Notes: generated by a model not told the origin, from the letters alone. 64,000 bases of DNA from Thiocystis violacea (GCF_016583575.1 NZ_NRRG01000031.1:1-64000); one strand, 5' to 3'; shown: positions 36,401-44,624, counted from the stretch's first letter. Made by a program: numbers and translations.

Positions 36401-38307
36401 TCTCGCCCGACGGTCGGCGGCTGGTCACGGCCTCGCGCGATGGCGTGGCGCGCGTCCTGGACAGCCGCGACGGCGAACAGCGACTGCGCCTGCCGCGCGA
36501 GGGCTCGCTCGGACGCCCCGCGAGCCTCGCCATCTTCAGCCCCGACGGCCAGCGCATCGCCGTCGCGACCCTGGATGAGCGGGTGCGGCTCTTCGACCCG
36601 AAGGGACGGCAACTGGCCGAACTCGGCGTCATGCGGCGCGGCCAGCGGGTGCTGAGGATCCATCAATCCGCGGTACGCGCCCTCGCCTTCTCGCCGGACG
36701 GTCATTTCCTGGTCGCCGGGGATGGCGCCGGGCAACTGGTGCGCTGGGATCTGCGCACCCAAACCGCCGAGGTGCTCGGCCACCACGACCTGGGCGTCGA
36801 CCTGATCCGCATCGCGTACGAGCCGGACCCCTTCCTCGCCGAGCACCTGGTTCTCAGCGTCTCCCAGGACCGCACGGCGCATCTCTGGAGCCTGGAGACA
36901 GGCAAGGAGCTGGCCGTCCTCAGTCACGAGACCAACCTGAACGACGCCCGTTTCAGCCGTGACGGGCGGCGTGTCATGACCACCGCCTCGCGCGAAGGCG
37001 GCGCGCGACTCTGGACGGTGGAGCCGCGCAGCCTGCCGGCCTTCGCGCTGCCCCAGGAGGATCACGTCCGTCACCTCGCCATGGCCGAGTCGCCGGCGAG
37101 CCAGGATGGCTCGCGGGATCTGCTGATGGCGACCGCCTCCGATGACGGCCAGGTGGAGCTTTGGGTTCAGGCGGGCGGAGCCGAGTCCGAGCCCCCGGTC
37201 AGACGTCGCGCCTTCGACGCGCATGAAGGGCGGGTACGGCAGGTCGAGTTCTCGCCCTCGGCCCGTTGGCTCGCGAGCGCCGGCGCGGACAGCGTCGCCA
37301 GGATCTGGGATCTGGCCGCCGAGACGGACTGTCGGATCCGGGTCGGTCCCGAGTCCGAGGTCTGCGCGACGGATGGCGGCACGGACTGCCCGACCCTCTA
37401 CGACCTCCTGTTCGCGCCGGACGAGCGCGAGCTGGTCACGGCCTCCAGCGATAGCCGCCAGCCGGTCCGCTTCTGGGATCCCGCCACCTGCGCCGCCCTG
37501 CCGCGACCCGAGGCCTTCGGCGAGATCGGCGTCGCGGTTCGCGCCTTGGCCCTGGGTCAGGGCGCGGAGACCGAACGGCTGCTCGCCATGGGGGCGAACG
37601 ATGGATCGCTGCGGCTGATGCGGCGCGCGCCCGACGGGGACTGGGTCTTGCACTGCAACCTCAAGGCGCATCGCGCGAGCATCGTCGCGGTGCGGTTCGC
37701 GCCGGATGGGCGCTGGCTCGCCGCCGCCAGTCGGGACGGACGGGCCTCGCTCGTTCGGATCGACGCGGCGGGCTGCGGCGAGCCGCGCTATCTGGACGGG
37801 AAGGCCGGAAGCCTCTACGACGTCCAATTCGCCCCCGATGGGCAGGCGTTGGTGACCGCCTCCTTCGAGGCCGCGGCCCATGTCTGGTCGCTCGACGGGC
37901 GGCGGCTCGCGGAGCTGACGGGGCACGGCAATCGCGTCGTCTCCGCGAGTTTCAGTCCGGACAGCCGCTGGATCCTGACTGCCTCGCGCGACGGCTCGGC
38001 GCGGATCTGGAAGCGCCCGGACCGGGCGCTATCGCAACCACTCTCGGCCTACCTCGTCCTGCGGGCCGATCTGGGCGCGGCGACCCAGGCCCGTTTCACC
38101 CCGAACGGGCGCTCCATCGGCGTGGGTTACTGGGGGAATGCCGCCCTGCTGTGGCGGCTCTGGAACCAGGACGCGGACCCGGAGCTGATCCCGACCTGGG
38201 GCCGGGAGCGCGCCCGTCTGGTCCCGCTCGTGGAGGCGCGCCGACTTCAGCGCGTACTGGAGTCGGGGGCGAACGCGGCGGCGGCTCAGGTTCCCGCACC
38301 CGACTGA
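33460..38307 (+). CDS. DUF4062 / nSTAND NTPase / WD40 membrane-anchored protein
   Basis: A 1615-residue protein. Residues about 5-110 are DUF4062 (RIFVSSPSDLEHERALV), an N-terminal domain common on bacterial STAND proteins. An NTPase module follows: Walker A GPSGVGKSS (about 245-253), a Walker-B-like LALLLDPLDALLD (about 352-365) and winged-helix-like helices up to about 700. One membrane helix (about 748-770) precedes about 13-14 WD40 blades (AFSPDG repeated), enough for two propellers. STAND proteins oligomerise on ligand binding and many serve in antiviral defence; here the WD40 part would be the sensor. The first downstream ATG with a ribosome site (GGAG) was chosen. The 3' end overlaps the convergent lipoprotein gene by 22 bp. 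Confidence 0.88.
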   Translation: MTEHQVRIFVSSPSDLEHERALVKDMIASLAQEYRPYFKVQAVLWEEEALTAAQSFQAGLLRPAECEIVLVMLWTRLGTPLADDPYGGMTGTEWEFVDAVEASARHGSPEVLVYQKTSPRLVDINDAEVIRRAVADRDRLEGFFRRHFFNPDGSFRRAFRQFGSDTVFRDLVETQLRKLLNRRISAERRFAGGLADWQGSPFRAQRPFDSGDERVFTGRETETRELIARLDALSVPGQGLLLLTGPSGVGKSSLLRAGILPHLARPYRFAGVAGCRWSLIEPDRDDPLQTLAGALAAPGLLGGALSALGLDAGRLRGLLASAPKVAAGQIQAALEQTARDLRGAAAEAEGRLRLALLLDPLDALLDPSRPLSETTRAFATALVALAERDGIWVIATLRDDRLVALEQLPELAARLEAPSWYRLEPPAPARIRQVMEIPARVAGIEFEERSAAAALGLVEALESEASRAIHWPPLLEQTLEDLYRQALARAEPDLGASGLKLTLADYQSLGGLSGSLPRRARALWSSLDPAVRQALPRLCRALVALEGARARATEREGDLATLRRDPGGADLLQALIEARLVVAASIPEVAGRIQGPPAGQDPWDAPRRLIGQIREEWRARRARGRAESALATLLAEPDRAPPEDEEPPPGWRDQRAVAYFIHPALIEQWEPIGTWLADPSNRAELILRHQISRQARLWKRTDGNREHLLGESGFAAARRFAEAHPSELEPLEQSFLEASWSRLRLQRRRNRTAIGAGLAVILIFAGIALGALMDASREANLNLQNARLQEAQVAIARGNTPKALRLAWEAGRDLPDAATNTLTQAIASNRLLAMLQGQGDTQALTFREDGNELIRLGAETGAQRWRLSQDHFLLQEPLTPPGFPIQRIEYIGREGEQTIIGLGPQGAWRLPANADRPPDWPCGLGDDDGAIHVLDPTGQFLAIAQRKTSETSSLCLLDPTRPGAPLWSQPETPAAIRGLAFSPDGRRLVTASRDGVARVLDSRDGEQRLRLPREGSLGRPASLAIFSPDGQRIAVATLDERVRLFDPKGRQLAELGVMRRGQRVLRIHQSAVRALAFSPDGHFLVAGDGAGQLVRWDLRTQTAEVLGHHDLGVDLIRIAYEPDPFLAEHLVLSVSQDRTAHLWSLETGKELAVLSHETNLNDARFSRDGRRVMTTASREGGARLWTVEPRSLPAFALPQEDHVRHLAMAESPASQDGSRDLLMATASDDGQVELWVQAGGAESEPPVRRRAFDAHEGRVRQVEFSPSARWLASAGADSVARIWDLAAETDCRIRVGPESEVCATDGGTDCPTLYDLLFAPDERELVTASSDSRQPVRFWDPATCAALPRPEAFGEIGVAVRALALGQGAETERLLAMGANDGSLRLMRRAPDGDWVLHCNLKAHRASIVAVRFAPDGRWLAAASRDGRASLVRIDAAGCGEPRYLDGKAGSLYDVQFAPDGQALVTASFEAAAHVWSLDGRRLAELTGHGNRVVSASFSPDSRWILTASRDGSARIWKRPDRALSQPLSAYLVLRADLGAATQARFTPNGRSIGVGYWGNAALLWRLWNQDADPELIPTWGRERARLVPLVEARRLQRVLESGANAAAAQVPAPD

Positions 38308-38951
38308 GCCGGGGTTTGCAATAGCGGCCTCGACGTCCGCAGGTCGCTCAAGACCTCGGCGGCCAAACGGGCGGCCAACCGATTGAAGGCTTCGGCCATG
38401 GCGTCCGGCCGGTTGGCGGCCAGCGGCTCGGTCGCGCTGTACTGGCGGGTCCAGAGCGAGCGGCGGTCATCCGCCTTCACCAGCGACAGACTCAGGGTCG
38501 CCGCGACCACTGGGGGCCGATCCGTGGGCCGGTGCTCGAAACGGATCAACTCGCCGCCGAGCAGGAAATCCGCCCTGGCCCGATCCGCCGGAATGATCAC
38601 CTGAGTGAAAAGACCCGCCTCGCGAATGGCCCTGGCCAGGACGCTCGCCATGGCGCGCGGCAAGGGTTCGTCCCACAGATAGACCTGGTAGCGATCCACC
38701 GCGAGCGGCCGCTCCTGGGTGCGGTAGAGGATCTGGCGTCCACCGAGAAAGCCGCGCGCCGCCAGGTCGTTGACCAGCAGGCTGGCCGCCAGCGGCGGTC
38801 CGCCGGCCGACGTCTGGAAGTCCGGATCCAGCGTGTAATAGCGATCGCGCGGCACGGGAGGCGCGGTGCCGCATCCACCAAGCATCAGGCTCAGCAGCAG
38901 GCTCAGCGCCAGGAACGGCCTCGGATCGCGCTTGAATGGGGATCTACTCAT
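38286..38951 (-). CDS. ABC-type transport auxiliary lipoprotein
   Basis: A 221-residue lipoprotein. The signal peptide ends in a lipobox LGGC at about residue 27. The body begins DRYYTLDP and contains DEPLPRAMASVLARAIREAG, the pattern of the ABC_trans_aux (PqiC/MCE-associated) family. Such proteins accompany MCE transporters at the outer membrane. It is the last gene of the LSDAT-RyR-MCE operon, 12 bp after the MCE gene, and overlaps the tail of the STAND gene on the other strand. Confidence 0.85.
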   Translation of the reverse strand: MSRSPFKRDPRPFLALSLLLSLMLGGCGTAPPVPRDRYYTLDPDFQTSAGGPPLAASLLVNDLAARGFLGGRQILYRTQERPLAVDRYQVYLWDEPLPRAMASVLARAIREAGLFTQVIIPADRARADFLLGGELIRFEHRPTDRPPVVAATLSLSLVKADDRRSLWTRQYSATEPLAANRPDAMAEAFNRLAARLAAEVLSDLRTSRPLLQTPAQSGAGT

Positions 38952-38963
38952 TGGAGTCCGTGC

Positions 38964-40079
38964 TCATTGGAACCAGGGCGTCCGCTCCTCGACGGCGCGC
39001 GGCTTGAGGATGGTCGTCGGGTTCTGGCGCAGTTCGCTCGACAGCGCCGAGAGATCGCGGGTCGCGTCCTCGATGTTGGTCAGGATCGGCGTCAGCGCGG
39101 CCGAGAGTTCCTGGAGCAGCAAGCGGGTATCGTCCATGGTCCGCTGGAGCGCGGGCCGGTTTTCCCGGACCAGGCCGCGGATGTCGACCGCCAACTCGCC
39201 ATACTGGGTCACGGCCCGCTCGATGTCCTGGGTGCTACCACTCAGCTCGGCCGTCATGCGCGCCAGATTGTCCGACATCGTCTTGACCGATCCCAGGATG
39301 GCGGCGATCGCCTTCGGGTCGACCGACTCGTTCAGACGTTCGGAAAGCAGACGCAGATTCTCGAAGGTCCCGGCCAAGCGCTCGCGGTTCCCGGACTGCT
39401 CGCCACTGGTCCCGATCAGGGTCTCGATGGTCTTGATCTGATCGCGCAGACTCACCAGCGTCGGAGTGATGGTCTCCTTGATGAGCGACTTGAGCATCTC
39501 GGTGAGGCCGCCGAGCTGGGCCAAGGGATCCAGCTCGCGCTCGAGCGACTGGATCCGCTCGCCTGGGCCGAGCCGCTCGGAGGCCAGACCAGGGTGGATC
39601 TTGATCACCTCGCCCTGCAAGAGACCCGCGGACCCCAGTTGCGCCAGGCTGTCGCGCGGCACCGGCCAGGCCGACTTGAGACGCAGGCTGGCCCTAAAGC
39701 AGGGCCGGTCCGGGTGACGCGGCGGCGCACCGGCGGGCGGGCGCGGACAAGGCCCGGCGGCTGGATCCCGCCCCGGGAAGATGGGCGCGACCCGCTCGAC
39801 CAAACCGATGACATAGCCGTCCTGAACGACCTGGATACCGGCATCGAGCCCCTTGGCGTCCAGGAAATAGGCGTCCAGGCGGTAGGCGCGTCCGAACAGA
39901 CCGGGCGTCGAGAGGGTCAGCGCCGCCAGCGCCACCAGGGCCATGAGCAGCACGAAGAGACCGGCGAACAGCAGATCGCGGCGTTGCGCGCGTCCATGCC
40001 GCTTGCCAGGTCCGCCGATTTCAGGTGGCGAATAGAGACGATCAAGACGCCCCCAGGAGCGATCCTCATCGCGGCTCAT
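38964..40079 (-). CDS. MCE-domain (MlaD-like) protein
   Basis: A 371-residue inner-membrane-anchored protein. A single helix (about 35-58, LLFAGLFVLLMALVALAAL) precedes an MCE domain (about 62-160; YFLDAKGLDAGIQV, GYVIGLVERV) and a long helical C-terminal part (about 180-350), as in lipid-shuttling MCE proteins. The MCE domain contains a Pro/Arg-rich insertion (PRPPAGAPPRHP). ATG at 40079 overlaps the ATPase stop codon by four bases, so the two are translationally coupled. Confidence 0.85.
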   Translation of the reverse strand: MSRDEDRSWGRLDRLYSPPEIGGPGKRHGRAQRRDLLFAGLFVLLMALVALAALTLSTPGLFGRAYRLDAYFLDAKGLDAGIQVVQDGYVIGLVERVAPIFPGRDPAAGPCPRPPAGAPPRHPDRPCFRASLRLKSAWPVPRDSLAQLGSAGLLQGEVIKIHPGLASERLGPGERIQSLERELDPLAQLGGLTEMLKSLIKETITPTLVSLRDQIKTIETLIGTSGEQSGNRERLAGTFENLRLLSERLNESVDPKAIAAILGSVKTMSDNLARMTAELSGSTQDIERAVTQYGELAVDIRGLVRENRPALQRTMDDTRLLLQELSAALTPILTNIEDATRDLSALSSELRQNPTTILKPRAVEERTPWFQ

Positions 40080-40840
40080 GCCATCACCCCAAGGGCGGCG
40101 CGAAGATCCAGGCGCGCTTGAGTCTCGACCTTGAGGTCCTCGGGATCGCCGTCGAACAGGGCTCGCCCCCGGTCGAGAACGACCACCCGATGCCTGGCGC
40201 TCGCCAGGATCTCGGCCCGGTTGTCCGTGGCGACCAGGGTGAGTCCGCGATGCTCGCGCAGCCCGCCCAGCACATCCAGGATTTCACGGATGGCGGCTGG
40301 ATCTAGACCATCGGAGAAACCATCCCAGACCAGCAGACGCGGCTGGTGAACCAGGGCGCGCGCCAGCTCGACCTGTCGCCGCTGTCCGAGCGAGAGGGCG
40401 CGTGGTCGATGGTTTTCCAGTCCGTCCAGCTTCAGCAAGGTCATCACCAATCGCGCGGCGCGCGCCATGTCGGCGCGACTCATGGGACGCTCCCGCAGCG
40501 GCAGGAGCAGGTTCTCCAGAACGCTGGCGCTCGCGAGCAGCGAGCCGCCCTGGAGCACGGCGCCCACCTGACGCCGCCAAGGCCCCAGGCCCGCTCCATC
40601 CAGTCGCCCGAGATCCTGGCCCAGCACCTGGATCCTCCCAGCCGAGGGGGCGTCCAACCCGAGCAGCAGACGCACCAGGAGACTCTTACCGGCCCCGTTG
40701 GGTCCGACGATCAGCAGCCAGTCGCCCTGGGCCAGATCCAGATGGATGTCGTTCAAGGCCATCCGCCCGTTGACATGCTGATAGACACGCTCGAGCCTGA
40801 GCGCCTCGGCGGTCGGCTGAGTCTCGGCCGGGCCGATCAT
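40076..40840 (-). CDS. ABC transporter ATPase (MlaF-like) with degenerate catalytic residues
   Basis: A 254-residue ATP-binding subunit for the MCE transporter. It has Walker A VGPNGAGKS, a Q-loop (GAVLQGG) and signature LSLGQ. The Walker B end reads LLVWDGFSDGLDP, so the catalytic Glu expected right after Asp is Gly. The H-loop reads VATDNRAE, so its His is Asp. Both changes would slow or abolish hydrolysis in a standard ABC protein, though ATP binding should persist. ATG at 40840 overlaps the permease stop by four bases (ATGA). The frame is open back to 41944 only because it shadows upstream genes. Confidence 0.88.
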   Translation of the reverse strand: MIGPAETQPTAEALRLERVYQHVNGRMALNDIHLDLAQGDWLLIVGPNGAGKSLLVRLLLGLDAPSAGRIQVLGQDLGRLDGAGLGPWRRQVGAVLQGGSLLASASVLENLLLPLRERPMSRADMARAARLVMTLLKLDGLENHRPRALSLGQRRQVELARALVHQPRLLVWDGFSDGLDPAAIREILDVLGGLREHRGLTLVATDNRAEILASARHRVVVLDRGRALFDGDPEDLKVETQARLDLRAALGVMA

Positions 40841-41658
40841 TGGCCCCGGACCAGCAGAATGACCGCGAGATCGGCGAGCAGGATGCCCGCGACCGCGCCG
40901 ATCATGGTGCCGGTCGCCGCCCGCGAGATCCCCTCGGGATCGCGCCCCGCCGCCATGCCGTTGACCGTCGCGATGAGTGCGATCAGCACCGCGAACAGCA
41001 GCGGCTTCGACAGCGCCTCCAGCAGATCGGTCGGGGCGAGGGCGTGTCCCAGCGCGTCCAGGAAGAGCGCGGGCGGCAGATTCGCCATCAGCCACAGCCA
41101 GAGGGCGGCCGCGACCAGGGTGGTCAGGGTTCCCCAGACCGTGAAGGCGAAGCTCATCAGCAGCATGGCGAGCAGCACCGGGCCGAGCGTGAAACGAACC
41201 GGGTCGATGCCGCTCACCAGCAGGCCGTCCAGTTCGCCGCTCACCGCCAGGGTCGCCTGCCGGACCGCCAGGGCCACGCCCGCGCGACCGGCGACCAGGA
41301 TCCCGACCAGGATCGGCACCACCTCCATCACCGCCGTGGAGACCAGCGAGAGCAGGACCAGGCCGGGCAGATCGATCTGGTCCAGGATGCCCTGGGTCTG
41401 ACGTCCGAGAATGAGACCCAGCGCCAGGCTCACCAGGGTGATGGCCGGCAGGATCGAGAGACCCGCCTGACGCAGGGCGGCCGCGAAGGCGGGCAGATCC
41501 AGCCGGGAAGCGCCGACCAGGATCCGTAGATAGAGCCCGAGGCAACGCAGCAGAACCAGCCAGCCGAAACCGATCCCCGCGATCCACCCGGACGGACCCT
41601 CGAAGGGTCCGCTCGGAAGGGTCCGACCCTGGATGGGCGGACGCGGATCTCGTTCCAT
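40837..41658 (-). CDS. MlaE-type ABC permease
   Basis: A 273-residue membrane protein with five to six helices. The MlaE family core is clear: VVPILVGILVAGRAGVALAV, LVSGIDPVRFTLGPVLLAM and the closing GTMIGAVAGILLADL. It would form the transmembrane part of the MCE lipid transporter together with the coupled ATPase. ATG at 41658 lies eight bases after the RyR-protein stop and is preferred to a GTG at 41685, which would overlap that gene. Confidence 0.88.
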   Translation of the reverse strand: MERDPRPPIQGRTLPSGPFEGPSGWIAGIGFGWLVLLRCLGLYLRILVGASRLDLPAFAAALRQAGLSILPAITLVSLALGLILGRQTQGILDQIDLPGLVLLSLVSTAVMEVVPILVGILVAGRAGVALAVRQATLAVSGELDGLLVSGIDPVRFTLGPVLLAMLLMSFAFTVWGTLTTLVAAALWLWLMANLPPALFLDALGHALAPTDLLEALSKPLLFAVLIALIATVNGMAAGRDPEGISRAATGTMIGAVAGILLADLAVILLVRGQ

Positions 41659-41666
41659 GGGGCGAC

Positions 41667-43406
41667 TCAATACTCGAAGCTCCACTCGGGCGGCTGTCCG
41701 GCGGAGGACAGCACCACCTGCTTGGCGGGCCGCCCCGCCGGGCGCGGTTCACCAAGCACCAGGGCGATCTCGGCGCGATCGGCGATCCAGCGCTCCAGTT
41801 CGGCCTCGCCGCCCAGACAGACGCGACGCTCGGCCCTGGCCCCGAGCGCCAGCAGATCGCTCCGCGCCGCGCGATCCGGCAGGGACTCCAGCAAGGCGTC
41901 GAGCCGGCCCGGCAGGAGCCAGAAGAGACCGGCGTCCGCCACATCCAGCGACAACCGCGCGAAGCGCCGCGCCTCCGGATGCCGCAGGCTGGTGGCCAGG
42001 ATGAGCGCGCGATCCGGATAGCGGGAGACCAGACGCTCCAGGATCGAACGCATCCGGGACGCGGCGGCGGCCCCCTGGAACTGGTCTGGATCGGTCTCCG
42101 AGAGTCCGACGATCAGCCTCCGCACCAGGCCCAACCCCGAGCGCGCCAGCAGGCTCGGGACACCGCGCACGGCGAAGCGGTCGAGATCCTTCATGGGCTC
42201 GGACAGGTCCGCGTAGGGGATGAGCTGAGGATGATGCTTGAGCCGGTTGTCGCGCGTTGGGGCCTGGATCCAGCCGTCCAGATAGCGATCGGCGGCCCAG
42301 CGCTGGTGCTCGATCGCGGCCAGGCGCTCCACCTCCAGGGGCGTGAAGGCGAAGGACTCCACCATCTCCTCGGCGACCGCCCGACAATCCGTGACCGCCA
42401 GCTTCGCCCAGAGATGATCCGCCTGGTAGCGGTTGGCCTGGCGGTAGGATTCGTCCAGACGCGCCCAGGGCCGGCCGGCCGGCTCCAGTTCCGGATCGCG
42501 CCCCTGCGCGGCGATGGTGTCGCGATAGTGGTCGTGGATGCCGCGCGCGACCGCGTCGCCAACGCCATCGAGCAACACCTCGGGCCGGCAGGCCAGTCGC
42601 ACATGGGAGACCGGGACGATCTGGCCGTCCCAGTCCCCGACCTCGCCCCTGGGCTCGCACAGCCCCGTCTCCAGCAGGATCGGCGGAGAGACCCCCTGCG
42701 TCCCGGCGATGGCCCGGCCGAGCGCGCGGGCGAGGTCGAGCCCATCGGCCCCCGGATCCGCCACGCAAACCAGCGCCAGCGTCACCGGCGGCAGACCGGC
42801 GAGAGGCGGCGATGTCCCAAGCGCGGCGAGACGCAGATCGGCGATCTGGCCGGCCTGGGGATAGTCGGTCGCGAGACGCGCGGCCAGCCGCTCGGGATCC
42901 TCGGCGAGGAGCGTGACCATGGGTCGCCGCTCCCCGTAGGCCATCAGCCGCAGCGCCTGGGTCAGGAAGGCGGCGGCGGGCGAGGCGGATCCAGCGATCA
43001 GCAGATGCGAGGGCTGCCCGAACAGCGGGTCCATGCCGGCGTGCAGCGGCCAGCGGGCGAGCAGAGCACGCGCGGCGCGGCGCTCGATGGCAAAGGTCTC
43101 GATCCGCACCCGGTCGGCGAGATCGAGGGGCGGCAGCGCGGGAGGCGCGTCGCCCTGGTGCATCAGGATCCAGCGCGCCGTGCCGCCCCAGAAACGCCGC
43201 CGTCCACGCGCGCGCTCGCACAGATCCTTGAGGAGAGCCGGCGCGTCGGGCGGGTCCGCGAGGATCAGGAGGCGCGCACGGCCGGGGTCGAGCGTCTCCG
43301 CCGTCATCAGCCGAACCGGACGCCCGCCGGCCCGCATCCCCGCCGCCACCTGCGCGGCCAGGGGCGAGGATCCGAGGACATGAATGGGTGGCGAACCGAA
43401 TCCCAT
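41667..43406 (-). CDS. RyR-domain protein with Rossmann-like regions
   Basis: A 579-residue cytoplasmic protein. Two N-terminal Rossmann-like segments (IHVLGSSPLAAQVAAGM at about 8-24; HLLIAGSASPAAAFL at about 133-147) resemble TrkA-N nucleotide-binding folds. Residues about 305-390 are a bacterial ryanodine-receptor (RyR) domain: LDESYRQANRYQADHLWAKL, then IEHQRWAADRYLDGW and LKHHPQLIPYADL. The C-terminal 170 residues look like another alpha-beta region (RALILATSLRHPEA), perhaps SLOG-like. Bacterial RyR domains are predicted ligand sensors. AAGGAG precedes ATG at 43406; the gene is 13 bp after the LSDAT gene. Confidence 0.85.
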   Translation of the reverse strand: MGFGSPPIHVLGSSPLAAQVAAGMRAGGRPVRLMTAETLDPGRARLLILADPPDAPALLKDLCERARGRRRFWGGTARWILMHQGDAPPALPPLDLADRVRIETFAIERRAARALLARWPLHAGMDPLFGQPSHLLIAGSASPAAAFLTQALRLMAYGERRPMVTLLAEDPERLAARLATDYPQAGQIADLRLAALGTSPPLAGLPPVTLALVCVADPGADGLDLARALGRAIAGTQGVSPPILLETGLCEPRGEVGDWDGQIVPVSHVRLACRPEVLLDGVGDAVARGIHDHYRDTIAAQGRDPELEPAGRPWARLDESYRQANRYQADHLWAKLAVTDCRAVAEEMVESFAFTPLEVERLAAIEHQRWAADRYLDGWIQAPTRDNRLKHHPQLIPYADLSEPMKDLDRFAVRGVPSLLARSGLGLVRRLIVGLSETDPDQFQGAAAASRMRSILERLVSRYPDRALILATSLRHPEARRFARLSLDVADAGLFWLLPGRLDALLESLPDRAARSDLLALGARAERRVCLGGEAELERWIADRAEIALVLGEPRPAGRPAKQVVLSSAGQPPEWSFEY

Positions 43407-43419
43407 GCGGAGGTCTCCT

Positions 43420-44151
43420 TCAGCCCCCGAGGACGTCCTGGAGGATCGCCGGCAACTGCTCGGCCGCCTCCGCCAGCTCCAGCACCTGGATCAGGTCGCG
43501 CTGGGCCGCGTCGAGCGCCAACCCCGGAACCGCGTCGCCCGTTCGCCACCAGGCCGCCAGGAGATCCGAGACGCCGCCGGTCCCGGCCAGGACGATCGTG
43601 GGCCGACCGGCGTCCAGACCCGCGACGACATCGAGCCGGGTGATCTCGCCACCGGCGGCGACCAGGGTTAGGCTGGGCCGGTCCCCGGCCAGGGCCGCGG
43701 CGGCGGCGCTGATCCAGGGCGACTCATCGCCCCAATGCGCGCCGGGGACCAGCAGGAAATGCGAGTGATTGGGATCGAGCCTCGCGCCGGGCTCGCCGCC
43801 CGGAGACGGTTCCAGCATGACCCGACGCGCCTGGGCGGGGAGACTAGCCAGCGCGACCGTGCCGAGCGCCGCGACGCCGATCAGCGGAAAGCCCGCCCGC
43901 GCACGGCGGCGCGCCTCCCCCATCGCGGCCATGACCCCGAAGGCCGTGCCCCCATCGATCACCGCGCCTCCCAGCCGATCGAGATGGGGCGCCAGCCCCT
44001 CGAAGAGCCGCGTCAGGTCCACGCCGACGCCAGGAGCCATCTTGGACGCGCCGCCGACCAGCACCAGCACCAGAACGGGCCGGGGATCCGCCAGGCCAAG
44101 GTCGGCCAGCGCGGGCTTCAGGTCGATCGAGCGGATCCGATCTCCGTCCAT
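43420..44151 (-). CDS. LSDAT-domain protein (SLOG superfamily)
   Basis: A 243-residue protein that is almost all one LSDAT domain, the prokaryotic relative of the SLOG region in TRPM channels, which senses ADP-ribose-type nucleotides. Diagnostic segments are VLVLVGGAS (about 28-36), VIDGGTAFGVMAAMG (about 64-78), PLIGVA, the NHSHFLLVPGAHWGDESPW stretch (about 128-146), VAAGGEIT and IVLAGTGGVSD. GGGGAG lies six bases before ATG at 44151; the start sits just before the OsmC stop. It leads directly into the RyR gene, so ligand sensing by the pair is inferred. Confidence 0.85.
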   Translation of the reverse strand: MDGDRIRSIDLKPALADLGLADPRPVLVLVLVGGASKMAPGVGVDLTRLFEGLAPHLDRLGGAVIDGGTAFGVMAAMGEARRRARAGFPLIGVAALGTVALASLPAQARRVMLEPSPGGEPGARLDPNHSHFLLVPGAHWGDESPWISAAAAALAGDRPSLTLVAAGGEITRLDVVAGLDAGRPTIVLAGTGGVSDLLAAWWRTGDAVPGLALDAAQRDLIQVLELAEAAEQLPAILQDVLGG

Positions 44152-44162
44152 GGCCCGCTCCC

Positions 44163-44624
44163 CTACTCGGAGGAATGGAGGACCAGACCCTGCTCGTCCT
44201 CCACCGTCACCCGCATCGGAATGCCCTGGCGGATGCTCGCGGAGACCACGCAGAAATCCTCGAAGAGTGTCTTGCAGCGGGCGAAACGGGCGGACTCCTT
44301 AACCTGGTCGTTCACGATCAGCCGGATCTCCATCCCGCCGATGCGCAAGCGCTTGCGCTCGTTGCGGATCATGATGCAGGTGGCCTCGGCCCTGAGACAA
44401 TTCTCCGGCGGCTCCTCCTTGAAGACGCAGTAGAGCAGGCTCGCGCTCAGACAGTTGGCGGCGGCGGCGGCCAGCATCCGCGAGGCGTTCGGCCCCTGCT
44501 GTTCGCCAAGCGGCGGCGGCTCGTCCATCAGCAGATCGGGGACGCGCTTCCAGTCGAAGGCGACATTGATCAGGAAGCCTTCCTGCTGTCGCAGATGGAT
44601 GGTGAAACGGCCTTCCTCGGACAT
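44163..44624 (-). CDS. OsmC-family protein
   Basis: A 153-residue protein of the OsmC/Ohr superfamily, thiol-dependent enzymes that reduce organic hydroperoxides. The first active-site Cys lies in AAAANCLSASLLYC, the second in ARCKTLFEDFCVVSAS with the closing R-x-G-I segment. It differs from classical Ohr in spacing, so the substrate is uncertain. GAGGAG six bases before ATG at 44624 is a strong ribosome site. Eleven bases separate it from the LSDAT gene, so it may be the first gene of the same operon. Confidence 0.82.
   Translation of the reverse strand: MSEEGRFTIHLRQQEGFLINVAFDWKRVPDLLMDEPPPLGEQQGPNASRMLAAAAANCLSASLLYCVFKEEPPENCLRAEATCIMIRNERKRLRIGGMEIRLIVNDQVKESARFARCKTLFEDFCVVSASIRQGIPMRVTVEDEQGLVLHSSE

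Noticed and set aside
40841-41944. Long N-terminal extension of the ATPase frame
   Set aside because: It overlaps the permease and RyR genes; the ATG at 40840 with the ATGA overlap is the natural start.
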